Shown: in pieces, positions 43,866-51,581 of the stretch
Layout of the letters: each line of letters starts with the position of its first letter
How positions within the stretch are numbered: the stretch's first letter is position 1
Origin: an uncultured Lachnospiraceae bacterium
GTDB taxonomy: Bacteria; Bacillota; Clostridia; Lachnospirales; Lachnospiraceae
Reading direction: 5' to 3'
DNA length: 64,000 nucleotides
Assembly (NCBI GenBank): GCA_910584725.1
Contig: CAJUBE010000001.1
Span: 1-64,000 of the forward strand
Translations under genes and position numbers: made by a program
Notes under the pieces: model-generated
What the model was told of the DNA's origin: nothing
The model's database searches: none
Seen by the model: the letters and a program-made list of their open reading frames with translations, nothing else

Positions 43866-44951
43866 ATGAAAAAACACTCGTTATCAATTATATTTTATCC
43901 ACTCTCTCTTCTTCTGCTGGCGGGAATCCTCACGGCCTGCGGCCCAAGCGGCGCCCCCGCAGGCATGGAAGCAGCGGACGGCAATGCAGCGGAAACGCCT
44001 GCCCCGCTCCCAAGCGAAAGCCATCTGCGCGCGTTTACGACAGTGCAAAACCTTGCGGACGAAAATTTCACCCCTGCTGCCCCGCAGGACATTCCCCGCA
44101 ATTCCCTCGCAGACCTAAGCGTCCCCACCTATGTCACGAAAGTGGAGGACACCTGGTTTATCGTGGACTGCTACCACGATCAGGTGATTTACCACGATAA
44201 CCTCACGGACCCTCTCACAGACTGGCAGATTTTAACAGATGAAATCGACAAGGGACATACCCTCGCCAGCGACGGAACCGTCTATCTTGTGGACGACACG
44301 GAGGGAAACCGTGTTCTTGTTTTTGAAAAGAAAGAGGGCGTTTTCTACCACACCCAGACGCTGGATGAAGTCGGAAACCGCCCTCACTATATTGTCTATG
44401 ACGCCCCCACGGACACCTTTTATGTGTGGAGCTCCATGAACGGCGAAATGTATCTGTGCCGCCACGACCCCAGCAGCCCGCAGATGTATCTCACACAAAT
44501 CCGTACCATAGACGCCCTGAAAGAGACCTACGTGCGCTCCTTCACGATCGCCGGAAACGATATCTATTTCGTCTCCGGCATCCCCGGCACACCCGCCGTC
44601 ATACAGGCTGACCTGTCCACCTTTGAAGTGAAGAAGACTTATCCCGTACCTGACGCGATCGCCGGCATGGTACAGCTCACCTTTGCCGAAGGAAACTGCT
44701 ATATCACCGTCTCCACCGATATCACGGGAAATCAGGACTTCGCCACCATCATCCGCGCAAAAGATCTGGAAGACCTTGCCGCCGGTAAATACGAGGATAT
44801 CTATGAAAATTTCATCGGCGGCGGTACGCCTTACTACATAACCCAGATAGATAACAGCTATTATTTAACCGAACACCGCATTCCCGGGCACGCCGTCTGG
44901 AAATTCGATATCACGAAGGACGGCGTGGAGAACGTGGAAGCTGTTTACTAA
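43866..44951 (+). CDS. Lipoprotein with beta-propeller-like body
   Basis: A 361-residue exported lipoprotein: the signal ends LLLAGILTACGPSG, with Cys25 as the lipidation site. The linker is Ala/Pro-rich. The remainder has repeated strands (DTWFIVDCYHDQVIYHD, DGTVYLVDDTEGNRVLVFEK, DTFYVWSSMNGEMYLCRHD, NDIYFVSGIPGTPAVIQAD) typical of NHL/kelch-like propellers. I choose ATG 43866; an in-frame ATG at 43848 is also possible and both lack a strong RBS. Its 3' end overlaps the convergent nhaC stop by 4 bp. Function unknown. Confidence 0.75.
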   Translation: MKKHSLSIIFYPLSLLLLAGILTACGPSGAPAGMEAADGNAAETPAPLPSESHLRAFTTVQNLADENFTPAAPQDIPRNSLADLSVPTYVTKVEDTWFIVDCYHDQVIYHDNLTDPLTDWQILTDEIDKGHTLASDGTVYLVDDTEGNRVLVFEKKEGVFYHTQTLDEVGNRPHYIVYDAPTDTFYVWSSMNGEMYLCRHDPSSPQMYLTQIRTIDALKETYVRSFTIAGNDIYFVSGIPGTPAVIQADLSTFEVKKTYPVPDAIAGMVQLTFAEGNCYITVSTDITGNQDFATIIRAKDLEDLAAGKYEDIYENFIGGGTPYYITQIDNSYYLTEHRIPGHAVWKFDITKDGVENVEAVY

Positions 44952-46570
44952 TCTTCAACCACACCATTGATACTGCGGAGCACAAACAGCACCGCCAGCA
45001 TCAGCACAACGCCCACGGGGAGCGCAATCCACGCACTCTTCACAAAACCTGCCACAATGTAGGTGGCAAAGGACACCACCGCCGCCAATACTGCATAGGG
45101 AAGCTGGGTCGTCACATGGTTCACATGCTCGCACTGTGCCCCCGCGGAAGCCATGATGGTCGTATCGGAAATGGGCGAACAGTGGTCGCCGCACACCGCA
45201 CCGGCCATGCAGGCGGAAATGGACATAATCATCATCTGCGGATCGCCATTCTGGAACACCGCCACCACGATCGGAATCAGAATACCGAAGGTTCCCCAGG
45301 AAGTGCCCGTCGCAAAAGCGAGGAAACACCCCACCACAAAGATAATCGCAGGCAGGAAGTTCATAAACGCGCCCGCGCTGGACTCCACCAGCCCTGCCAC
45401 ATACAGATCCGCGCCCAGACTGTCCGTCATCGCCTTGAGCGTCCACGCAAAAGTCAGAATCAAAATCGCAGGCACCATCGCCCGGAATCCTTCCGGAATA
45501 CAATCCATACACTCTTTAAAGGAAAGCACCCGGCGGATCTGATAGAGAACAATCGTGATAATCAGACCGAAAAAGCTGCCCAGCGTCAGCCCCAGAGACG
45601 CGTCGGAGTTGGAGAATGCCTCCACAAAGCCCGCCCCCTCAAAGAAACCGCCCGTGTAAATCATGCCGATCACACAGCAGACAATCAGCGCCGCAATGGG
45701 AATCAGCAGATCCACAACGCCTCCCTTGGCGCTTACTTTCTCTTCCTTCACATTCTCGTAAGGCCGTCCCTCCGTGGTGAAAAGATCGCCCTTTCTGGCC
45801 GCGTTCTTCTCATGCTCCTTCATCTTGCCGAACTCTGTCTTCATCAGCACCATGCCGACCATCATAACGATCGTCAGAATCGCATAGAAATTGTAGGGAA
45901 TCGCGCGAATAAAGATGGAAAAGCCGTCCTCGCCTTCCACAAAACCCGTCACCGCAGCCGCCCAGGAAGAGATCGGCGCGATGATGCACACCGGCGCGGC
46001 GGTCGCGTCGATCAGGTACGCAAGCTTCGATCTTGACACCTTAAACTTGTCCGTCACAGGGCGCATCACGCTTCCCACGGTCAGACAGTTGAAATAATCG
46101 TCGATAAAGATAAGCACGCCCAAAAGAATCGTCGCAAGCTGCGCGCCCACCCGGTTCTTGATCTTGCTCGCCGCAAACTGCCCGAAAGCCGCCGAGCCGC
46201 CCGCCTTGTTCATCAGGCTGACCATGGCACCCAGAATCACCAGGAATACAAGAATACCTACATTATAGCTGTCGGACAAAACGCCGATGATCCCGTCCGA
46301 GAAAATATGCGTGATCGTCAGCTCAAACTGAAAGCCCGAGTACAGGATCGCTCCCATCAGAATACCGACAAACAGGGAACTGTAAACCTCCTTCGTGACC
46401 AGCGCAAGCCCGATCGCCACAATGGCGGGAACAAGCGCCCAAAACGTAGCATGTAGGGCCGGCACATACTCGACCTCTTCCTCCGCCGCAAACACCGTCG
46501 TGGAAAAGGCAAGCGCCAGCAGAAGCACGGTCGGCACAAGCATTCTCCACCTCTTTTTCATTTGTTTCAT
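44948..46570 (-). CDS. NhaC-family Na+/H+ antiporter
   Basis: A 540-residue protein with an N-terminal signal-like helix and about 12 further helices. LIFIDDYFNCLTVGSVMRPVTDKFKVSRSKLAYLIDATAAPVCIIAPISSWAA and AFATGTSWGTFGILIPI, AVCGDHCSPISDTTIMASAGA are the conserved NhaC (PF03553) segments. It probably exchanges sodium for protons, though some members carry amino acids or organic acids. Start ATG has GAGAAAGAC upstream. It forms its own unit; the preceding 243-bp gap contains the terminator of the ABC operon. Confidence 0.88.
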   Translation of the reverse strand: MKQMKKRWRMLVPTVLLLALAFSTTVFAAEEEVEYVPALHATFWALVPAIVAIGLALVTKEVYSSLFVGILMGAILYSGFQFELTITHIFSDGIIGVLSDSYNVGILVFLVILGAMVSLMNKAGGSAAFGQFAASKIKNRVGAQLATILLGVLIFIDDYFNCLTVGSVMRPVTDKFKVSRSKLAYLIDATAAPVCIIAPISSWAAAVTGFVEGEDGFSIFIRAIPYNFYAILTIVMMVGMVLMKTEFGKMKEHEKNAARKGDLFTTEGRPYENVKEEKVSAKGGVVDLLIPIAALIVCCVIGMIYTGGFFEGAGFVEAFSNSDASLGLTLGSFFGLIITIVLYQIRRVLSFKECMDCIPEGFRAMVPAILILTFAWTLKAMTDSLGADLYVAGLVESSAGAFMNFLPAIIFVVGCFLAFATGTSWGTFGILIPIVVAVFQNGDPQMMIMSISACMAGAVCGDHCSPISDTTIMASAGAQCEHVNHVTTQLPYAVLAAVVSFATYIVAGFVKSAWIALPVGVVLMLAVLFVLRSINGVVED

Positions 46571-46633
46571 GTCTTTTTCTCCTTCTCCTATCTTAACTAA
46601 TTTGGTACATTAATGTGCTGCTATGATAATCTA

Positions 46634-46678
46634 TAAAAATACCACAGACGCGTCGCTGACCGCCACGCATTTGTGGTA
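46634..46678 (-). terminator. Intrinsic terminator of the ABC exporter operon
   Basis: On the minus strand TACCACA (46678-46672) pairs with TGTGGTA (46646-46640), extended inward by further pairs, followed by TTTTTAT. It lies ~135 nt past the last permease stop and ahead of nhaC. Confidence 0.7.
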
Positions 46679-46813
46679 ATTGTTTCTGCGATTTGATTCG
46701 GGCACACGATCACCCTCTTTTGCCATTCCGCTTTAGTCAGCAACAGCATTTTACCATGGAATCCGGAAAAAGGAAAGAAAATTTTTATATTGCCGCCACC
46801 CACAATATCTGTC

Positions 46814-47608
46814 TCACAGCCTCGCCGCCATCAGATTCCCGGAAGCATACCGCCTCAGCCCCCTGTAAAACACCGCCACAGCCACCGCAAGAAGCACACA
46901 GGCATATCCCGCCACGGTGAAAAACATCCCTGCGTCAAAGCTGACCATCAGGTGTACCGGATGCCAGACCGCCATCCCCACAGGAATGATAAAATAGAGA
47001 AAAAACCGGGAAACGCCCTTAAAAATACCATCGGGATAAGTGCCGAAACTGACAATCCCCATAACAATCTGGTTTTGCAGCATATCCATCCGCACAAACC
47101 AGAAAGAAAGGCTCCCTAAAAGCACGGCAAACGCCGTAAAAATCATCGCTCCCGTCACCGTAAACAGCAGAAACAGGAAAAACCCGCCCACGCCGGGCTT
47201 ACAGGCGCACACCAGCGCCGTCCCGTATAGAAAATCGCCGATTGCCGAGGAGTCGGTGGACGAGGTCAGCACGCTGACGAGCACATTCTTCGGCTGTACC
47301 AGAAAAGAATCCAGCTTCCCCTTGATGATCAGGTCCGACAAGGAAAAGGCGCGCGCGAACAAGATATGCGAAAGCCCGAAGGATGCCGCCATCAACCCCC
47401 AAAGCAGCATAATTTCCCGCATGGTGTATCCTCCTACATCCCCCCGCAGCCGAAGCAGAATCATCCATTGTACCAGGAAGGTGGCGTTGTTCAGCACCAT
47501 AAAGCCCACGTTGGTGAGAAAGGTCACCTTGTTCACCATCTCCCGCATGATATTGTATTTAACGGAAAGCGCACACACCCGCATTTGATTTTTAGCCGCC
47601 GTTAACAT
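46814..47608 (-). CDS. ABC-2-type permease (DUF990/COG3694 family)
   Basis: A 264-residue protein with six membrane helices. MREMVNKVTFLTNVGFMVLNNATFLVQWMILL, SLSDLIIKGKLDSFLVQPKNVL and VSFGTYPDGIFKGVSRFFLYFIIPVGM are signatures of PF06182. It forms a dimeric channel with the preceding permease and the ATPase. Start ATG overlaps the upstream permease by 17 bp. The operon order ATPase, permease, permease is the standard one for this uncharacterised exporter group. Confidence 0.87.
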   Translation of the reverse strand: MLTAAKNQMRVCALSVKYNIMREMVNKVTFLTNVGFMVLNNATFLVQWMILLRLRGDVGGYTMREIMLLWGLMAASFGLSHILFARAFSLSDLIIKGKLDSFLVQPKNVLVSVLTSSTDSSAIGDFLYGTALVCACKPGVGGFFLFLLFTVTGAMIFTAFAVLLGSLSFWFVRMDMLQNQIVMGIVSFGTYPDGIFKGVSRFFLYFIIPVGMAVWHPVHLMVSFDAGMFFTVAGYACVLLAVAVAVFYRGLRRYASGNLMAARL

Positions 47609-48383
47609 ACAGCTTTTTCACCCCTTTCCCATAAATCAGAAACATCAGGATACAGCCTGCCGCCAGATATACCCCCTGCGCCGCCAGAATTTCCACAAAT
47701 TTCTCCGGACTGAAATCTACAATCAGCTTTGCCGGTCCGTAGCACACCGTATAGATTGGCGTCAGTTTCAATAACGGCTGTAATCCTTGTGGAAAGATTT
47801 CCACAGGGAATAGAATTCCCAGCACCACAATCAGTTTATCGTAAAGCCACTGGAAGGGCGTCGCGTCCTCAATCCAGAAGGAGAACAGGCTGATGCACAG
47901 CTTAAACACCGCATTGATGGTGAGCGCCAGCACCACGCAGAGCGCCATCGCAGGAAGCGCCGTAAACGGAAATCCCGGCAATGGCCCCACCATCACCATC
48001 CCGATTACCACCGCCAAAGCCGCGTACATAGGCAGTCTGATGCTCCACTCACCGGTGTATTTTGCCAAAATATACAGTGTATAGTGGTAAGGCTTATTCA
48101 TCAGATAGGCGATATTGCCGCTCCGGATATCCCCCGCTACCTCCCCTGCCACAGAAGCCGCATCAGAACCGAAAAACAACATTTCTGTCATCATCACATA
48201 CCAGATCATCTGCTCCTTCGTGTAGCCCGCAATCAGCTTCCCCGGCGTCCGGTACATATAGCCCCATAGTTTGATAAAAATAAAGATAAATACAAAATAG
48301 CCGAAAAATCCCATCACCACATTTGCCGCATACTGTAAGTTTTCCATCAGAACGGATTTGTAAATTACCGCGTATTTCCTCAT
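47592..48383 (-). CDS. ABC-2-type permease (COG4587 family)
   Basis: A 263-residue protein with six membrane helices: MRKYAVIYKSVLMENLQYAANVVMGFFGY, GDIRSGNIAYLMNKPYHYTLYILAKY, VVLGILFPVEIFPQGLQPLLKLTPIYTVCYGPAKL. Start ATG 48383 follows GGAGGACTGAA, one nucleotide after the ATPase stop; the longer frame adds 30 antisense-like residues. Second subunit of the exporter core. Confidence 0.87.
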   Translation of the reverse strand: MRKYAVIYKSVLMENLQYAANVVMGFFGYFVFIFIFIKLWGYMYRTPGKLIAGYTKEQMIWYVMMTEMLFFGSDAASVAGEVAGDIRSGNIAYLMNKPYHYTLYILAKYTGEWSIRLPMYAALAVVIGMVMVGPLPGFPFTALPAMALCVVLALTINAVFKLCISLFSFWIEDATPFQWLYDKLIVVLGILFPVEIFPQGLQPLLKLTPIYTVCYGPAKLIVDFSPEKFVEILAAQGVYLAAGCILMFLIYGKGVKKLYVNGG

Positions 48384-48384
48384 T

Positions 48385-49248
48385 TCAGTCCTCCCCCTGC
48401 GACTTGTATATCTCCACAATGATTTCCTCCAACGACACGGGAATCGTCCCGTCATTTTCCGTCTTTTCACCATATACAGGCATCTCGCCTGCCTCTTTCA
48501 CCGGATAATGGCGTTTCAGATGCTCCACCGAGTCATCCAGCACAATCTGCCCGTCATTCACGATGATGATGCGCCTGCACAGCTTCTCGATATCCCCCAC
48601 GTCATGACTGGTCAGGAAAACCGTAGTGTGCTCCTCCCTGTTCATCTGCCGGATCAGCTCCCGGACATTTTCCTTCACCACCGGGTCTAAGCCGATCGTC
48701 GGCTCATCCAGAAACAGCACCTTCGGCTTATGGATCAGCGCCGCCACCATCTCACAGCGGATGCGCTGCCCCAGCGACAAATTTCTGACAGGTGTGTCAA
48801 TAAATTCCTTCAAGGCAAACCGTTCCGAAAGTTCCTCAATTCTCGCCTCTGTCTCCCGCTCCGATAAGTCATAGATCGCCCCGAAAAAGCGGAAGTTATC
48901 ATAGGGCGTCAGATGCGTCCAGAGCTGCTCCTTCTGCCCGAACACCGTGCCAATCCGGTAGGCAAGCTGCCTTCTCTTCTTCGTCGGATCAAAACCAAGC
49001 ACCTCCACCCGCCCGCCGTCGGGGTAGAGAATCCCCGTGAGCATCTTGATGGTCGTACTCTTCCCCGCGCCGTTTGGCCCGATAAAGGCAAGCATCTCCC
49101 CCTCCTCCACCGCAAAGGAAATATCGCTCACCGCACGGATTTCCTCTGTCTGCGGATGAAAAATCGCTTTGACGCTGCCGCGCATCCCCTTTTCCTTCCG
49201 CTTTACCCGAAACGTCTTCGATAAATTTTCCACTCTGATTGCCTGCAT
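48385..49248 (-). CDS. ABC exporter ATP-binding protein (COG4586 family)
   Basis: A 287-residue ATPase. Walker A GPNGAGKST, Q-loop FGQKEQLWTHL, signature LSLGQRIRCE, Walker B VLFLDEPTIGLDP and switch His in TSHDVGD are intact. The C-terminal ~45 residues are extra. Start ATG 49248 has GAGGAG at 7 nt; the longer frame to 49332 would read through the terminator region. Expression is probably controlled by the leader-peptide attenuator upstream. Substrate unknown; a drug or peptide is plausible because of that control. Confidence 0.92.
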   Translation of the reverse strand: MQAIRVENLSKTFRVKRKEKGMRGSVKAIFHPQTEEIRAVSDISFAVEEGEMLAFIGPNGAGKSTTIKMLTGILYPDGGRVEVLGFDPTKKRRQLAYRIGTVFGQKEQLWTHLTPYDNFRFFGAIYDLSERETEARIEELSERFALKEFIDTPVRNLSLGQRIRCEMVAALIHKPKVLFLDEPTIGLDPVVKENVRELIRQMNREEHTTVFLTSHDVGDIEKLCRRIIIVNDGQIVLDDSVEHLKRHYPVKEAGEMPVYGEKTENDGTIPVSLEEIIVEIYKSQGED

Positions 49249-49286
49249 TTCTGACTCCTCCTCTTTTCTGTCCTGCTTATTCGCGT

Positions 49287-49417
49287 AAAAAAGGAGAACC
49301 GCTTGTTCCGTACACCTTCGTGCACTTCCCATGCGGTTCTCCTATCTTTAACCCTGATTCCCGCACGGCCAATAAGACCTTCCGTCTTACGGCCATGCAT
49401 CCGCGGCTTTCCGCCGC
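49287..49417 (-). promoter_or_regulatory. Attenuator of the ABC exporter operon (hairpins, antiterminator, terminator)
   Basis: In transcript order: hairpin GCGGC/GCCGC (49417-49403); hairpin GCATGGCC/GGCCGTGC (49398-49363) with inner TAAGAC/GTCTTA; terminator GGAGAACCGC/GCGGTTCTCC (49342-49293) with an inner GTGCAC/GTGTAC stem and TTTTTT (49292-49287). The 3' arm of the second hairpin, CCGTGCGG (49368-49361), can instead pair all 8 bases (one G-U) with CCGCATGG (49336-49329), which is the 5' arm of the terminator. The two folds are mutually exclusive. The ATPase start is 39 nt past the T-tract. Confidence 0.72.
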
Positions 49418-49419
49418 CC

Positions 49420-49497
49420 TCAGGCTGTGACCGTAATCTGAAAAATCTGCATCATATCCATAATGACCATAAACGGGACTCGATTTCTGTTAAACAT
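49420..49497 (-). CDS. Leader peptide of the ABC exporter operon
   Basis: A 25-codon reading frame starting MFNRNRVPFMVIM and ending QITVTA, then TGA. GGAGG lies 7 nt before the ATG (49505-49509), as good as any RBS in the window. It is the first frame after the promoter, and its stop codon directly precedes the attenuator hairpins. It resembles leader peptides that sense stalled ribosomes upstream of antibiotic-resistance genes. Met- and aromatic-rich composition (five Met, three Phe) is unusual, but no amino-acid run points to a biosynthetic control. Confidence 0.7.
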   Translation of the reverse strand: MFNRNRVPFMVIMDMMQIFQITVTA

Positions 49498-49541
49498 ATC
49501 TCTTCCTCCGTCAAATCTGACTCTTCTTTGAATTTTCAGAT

Positions 49542-49570
49542 AGAATAGCACAGTCTTTTGTATTTGTCAA
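49542..49570 (-). promoter_or_regulatory. Promoter of the ABC exporter operon
   Basis: TTGACA (49570-49565, perfect), 17-nt spacer, TATTCT (49547-49542). Start near 49535, 38 nt before the leader peptide ATG. Confidence 0.72.
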
Positions 49571-49650
49571 ACACTTTTTATCATGTACTTGTCGCCTTTC
49601 CTGTAGATTATCCAAATTTACTGTCAATACACAGGGCGTTTCTGACAATC

Positions 49651-50832
49651 TCATTGATTCAGGAACTCCACCACATTGATCTGCTTAATCCCGTCCTCCC
49701 CCATCGGCACCTCGTCCATGGTGACGATATATTTGGGGTAATGATCCCTGACTGCCTTGAGCGGCGTGATCTCCCGCTGATAGGTGAGCGGGTCAAGAAC
49801 GCTGGCTGAAACCTGATAATAGGCTCTATCGTCTCCTTTTTCCACAGAAAAATCAATCTCCTGACTGCCCACCTTGCCGACATAAACCTGATATCCCCGC
49901 CGCCGCAGCTCCAGATAGACGATATTTTCCAAAATATGACCCACATCCCTGCTCTGCCCGCCGGACACCAGACTCCGCAGTCCCTGATCCACCAGATAAT
50001 ACTTCTCCAGCGACTTCAAATGCTGTTTCCCCTTGATATCATACCTTCCTGCCCTGTATAGAATAAACGACTCTTCCAGCGCACGGATATAGCTCTCCAC
50101 TGTCGCGGACGTGGTTTTTTTTCCAAAGGACGTAAGGCTGTCCGCAATCTTCTTCGCCGACACGATATTGCCCACATTGTCAAACAGAAACCGTGTCACG
50201 CTCTCCAACAGGGAAACGTCCTGAATCCGCTTCCGCTCCACAATATCCTTCAGCAGAACCGTATGATAAATCCCCTGCAAATAATCTCTTCTGATATCCG
50301 CATCTTCAATATAAGCCGTATACGGAAATCCGCCGTTTATAAAATAGCGGTTCCACGCATCCCTCTTATCACCGCCTGTCAGTTCCAGATACTCCGCAAA
50401 AGACAACGGCAGCATCTGTATCTCCATGTACCTTCCGGTCAGAAGTGTCGCCAGCTCGCCAGAAAGCATATGCGCGTTTGACCCCGTGATATAAATATCC
50501 GTATGCTCCAGAACAAACAGAGAGTCAACCGCCCGCTGAAACGCCGGTACAGCCTGAATTTCATCCAGAAAAATATAATTCATCCGTCCGGGCAGCAGTC
50601 TCTCTTTCACATAAGCATACAGGGCATGGTATTCCAACAGCGGCTCATTTTCTATCTGTTCAAAATTTAAGGAAATAATCTGCCGCTCCTCCACACCATG
50701 ATCCCTTAAACACGCCTGAAACTGCTGTAATAAGGTGGATTTCCCGCAGCGGCGCACGCCTGTCACCACTTTGATGATCTGCTTATCTTTTGCCTGCATC
50801 AGCTTATCCAGATAATGTTTTCTCTCTACCAC
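49651..50832 (-). CDS. AAA_14/DUF4143 ATP-binding protein
   Basis: A 393-residue protein. VVTGVRRCGKSTLLQQF is the Walker A motif, MNYIFLDEIQAV the Walker B, and ITGSNAHMLSGELATLLTGRYMEIQMLPLSFAEYL is the family hallmark. The C-terminal DUF4143 part (YYLVDQGLRSL ... ILENIVYLELRRRGYQVYVG ... EIDFSVEKGD) has a PD-(D/E)xK-like core. Members are common in Clostridia and Bacteroidia; function is not established. The start is GTG 50832 with AAGGAGG at 10 nt. A TGATATAAT extended -10 element lies at 50866-50858. Confidence 0.87.
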   Translation of the reverse strand: MVERKHYLDKLMQAKDKQIIKVVTGVRRCGKSTLLQQFQACLRDHGVEERQIISLNFEQIENEPLLEYHALYAYVKERLLPGRMNYIFLDEIQAVPAFQRAVDSLFVLEHTDIYITGSNAHMLSGELATLLTGRYMEIQMLPLSFAEYLELTGGDKRDAWNRYFINGGFPYTAYIEDADIRRDYLQGIYHTVLLKDIVERKRIQDVSLLESVTRFLFDNVGNIVSAKKIADSLTSFGKKTTSATVESYIRALEESFILYRAGRYDIKGKQHLKSLEKYYLVDQGLRSLVSGGQSRDVGHILENIVYLELRRRGYQVYVGKVGSQEIDFSVEKGDDRAYYQVSASVLDPLTYQREITPLKAVRDHYPKYIVTMDEVPMGEDGIKQINVVEFLNQ

Positions 50833-50857
50833 TGTGTTCTTCCTCCTTATTTTTTAT

Positions 50858-50866
50858 ATTATATCA
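50858..50866 (-). promoter_or_regulatory. Extended -10 promoter of the DUF4143 gene
   Basis: TGATATAAT on the minus strand, with transcript start ~7 nt on and the RBS 20 nt further. No clear -35; the terminator stem of the upstream gene occupies that place. Confidence 0.5.
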
Positions 50867-50867
50867 C

Positions 50868-50923
50868 AAAAAATAAAAAATATGAGAAAGTTTTTGTTTT
50901 CCATTTCAAAAACTTTCTCATAT
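50868..50923 (-). terminator. Intrinsic terminator of the PH-domain protein gene
   Basis: ATATGAGAAAGTTTTTG (50880-50896) and its exact complement (50907-50923) make a perfect 17-bp stem with a 10-nt loop. On the minus strand it is followed by TTTTTTATTTTTT. Confidence 0.75.
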
Positions 50924-50925
50924 TC

Positions 50926-51072
50926 TTCTCACACTAACCGCCATGATTTCGCTCTGCGGAATCTCAAATCCGTGCGGAGAATGCCGCTTTTCAGGCATTC
51001 TCTTATGCGAAACTTAGTAATTCTTGGCGTCTCGTCCTATGGCGAGACGTCTTTAGAATTACTTTTCGCATT
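50926..51072. repeat. Composite repeat: family 3 (copy a) followed by family 2 (copy c)
   Basis: 50930-50976 is family 3 (CTCACACTAACCGCCATGAT, then GCGGAATCTCAAATCCG), also at 51525-51575. 50976-51072 is family 2: GAGAATGCC/GGCATTCTC, then TGCGAAAC..TAGTAATTCT / AGAATTACTTTTCGCA with a different inner stem, GGCGTCTCG/CGAGACGTC. It fills the gap downstream of the 51080 gene stop. Confidence 0.7.
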
Positions 51073-51079
51073 TTTCACG

Positions 51080-51460
51080 CTACAGTCCGGCCTTTTTCCG
51101 AAGATACTCCATCCACTCTTTTCTCTTCATAACAGAGCATCTATGTTTCACGGTCTTTCCGTTTTCGGGATTCAGGCAGGTCACTTTGATCCCTGTAGGG
51201 ATAATCGGAATCAGCCCTCCCACATTGACAAGCTTAAGCTCCTTAATATCGCTGTACTTCACGGCAAAATTGCTTATGCCCAGCAGCCCTCCGGTAAAAA
51301 TAAACTTTTCGTTCGTAAAAAAGAAATTTCCGCGGGTCTGCGTCATCATCTCCCACAAATCGCCCTTCGTATGTTCGATGATATGATCCTCCTCGCTCAT
51401 ATACCCGGCTTCCCTCAAAGACGCTTCCCACTTTCCTACTTCTCCCACATCCAATTTCAT
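51080..51460 (-). CDS. PH/GRAM-domain protein
   Basis: A 126-residue cytoplasmic protein. IIEHTKGDLWEMMTQTRGNFFFTNEKFIFTGGLLGISNFAVKYSDIKELKLVNVGGLIPIIPTGIKVTC has the strand pattern of GRAM or bacterial PH domains; MKRKEWMEYLRKKAGL is the closing helix. Function unknown. ATG has AAAATGA upstream but a GGATGGAGAG RBS. It is bracketed by two family-3 repeats in the same orientation, so the gene may have arrived as a cassette. Confidence 0.7.
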   Translation of the reverse strand: MKLDVGEVGKWEASLREAGYMSEEDHIIEHTKGDLWEMMTQTRGNFFFTNEKFIFTGGLLGISNFAVKYSDIKELKLVNVGGLIPIIPTGIKVTCLNPENGKTVKHRCSVMKRKEWMEYLRKKAGL

Positions 51461-51518
51461 TTTCTCTCCATCCTTTCACACATTTTTTATCTATATCGAA
51501 AATGCCCCATGATAGACA

Positions 51519-51575
51519 TTCTCTTACACTAACCGCCATGATTCCGCTTTAGCGGAATCTCAAAATCCGCGGATG
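51519..51575. repeat. Family 3 repeat (copy b)
   Basis: TCTTACACTAACCGCCATGA followed by CCGCTTTAGCGGAATCTCAA, nearly identical to 50930-50976 and in the same orientation. CCGCT/AGCGG forms a small hairpin. It lies just past the carB stop codon at 51582. Confidence 0.65.
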
Positions 51576-51581
51576 AGCAAG

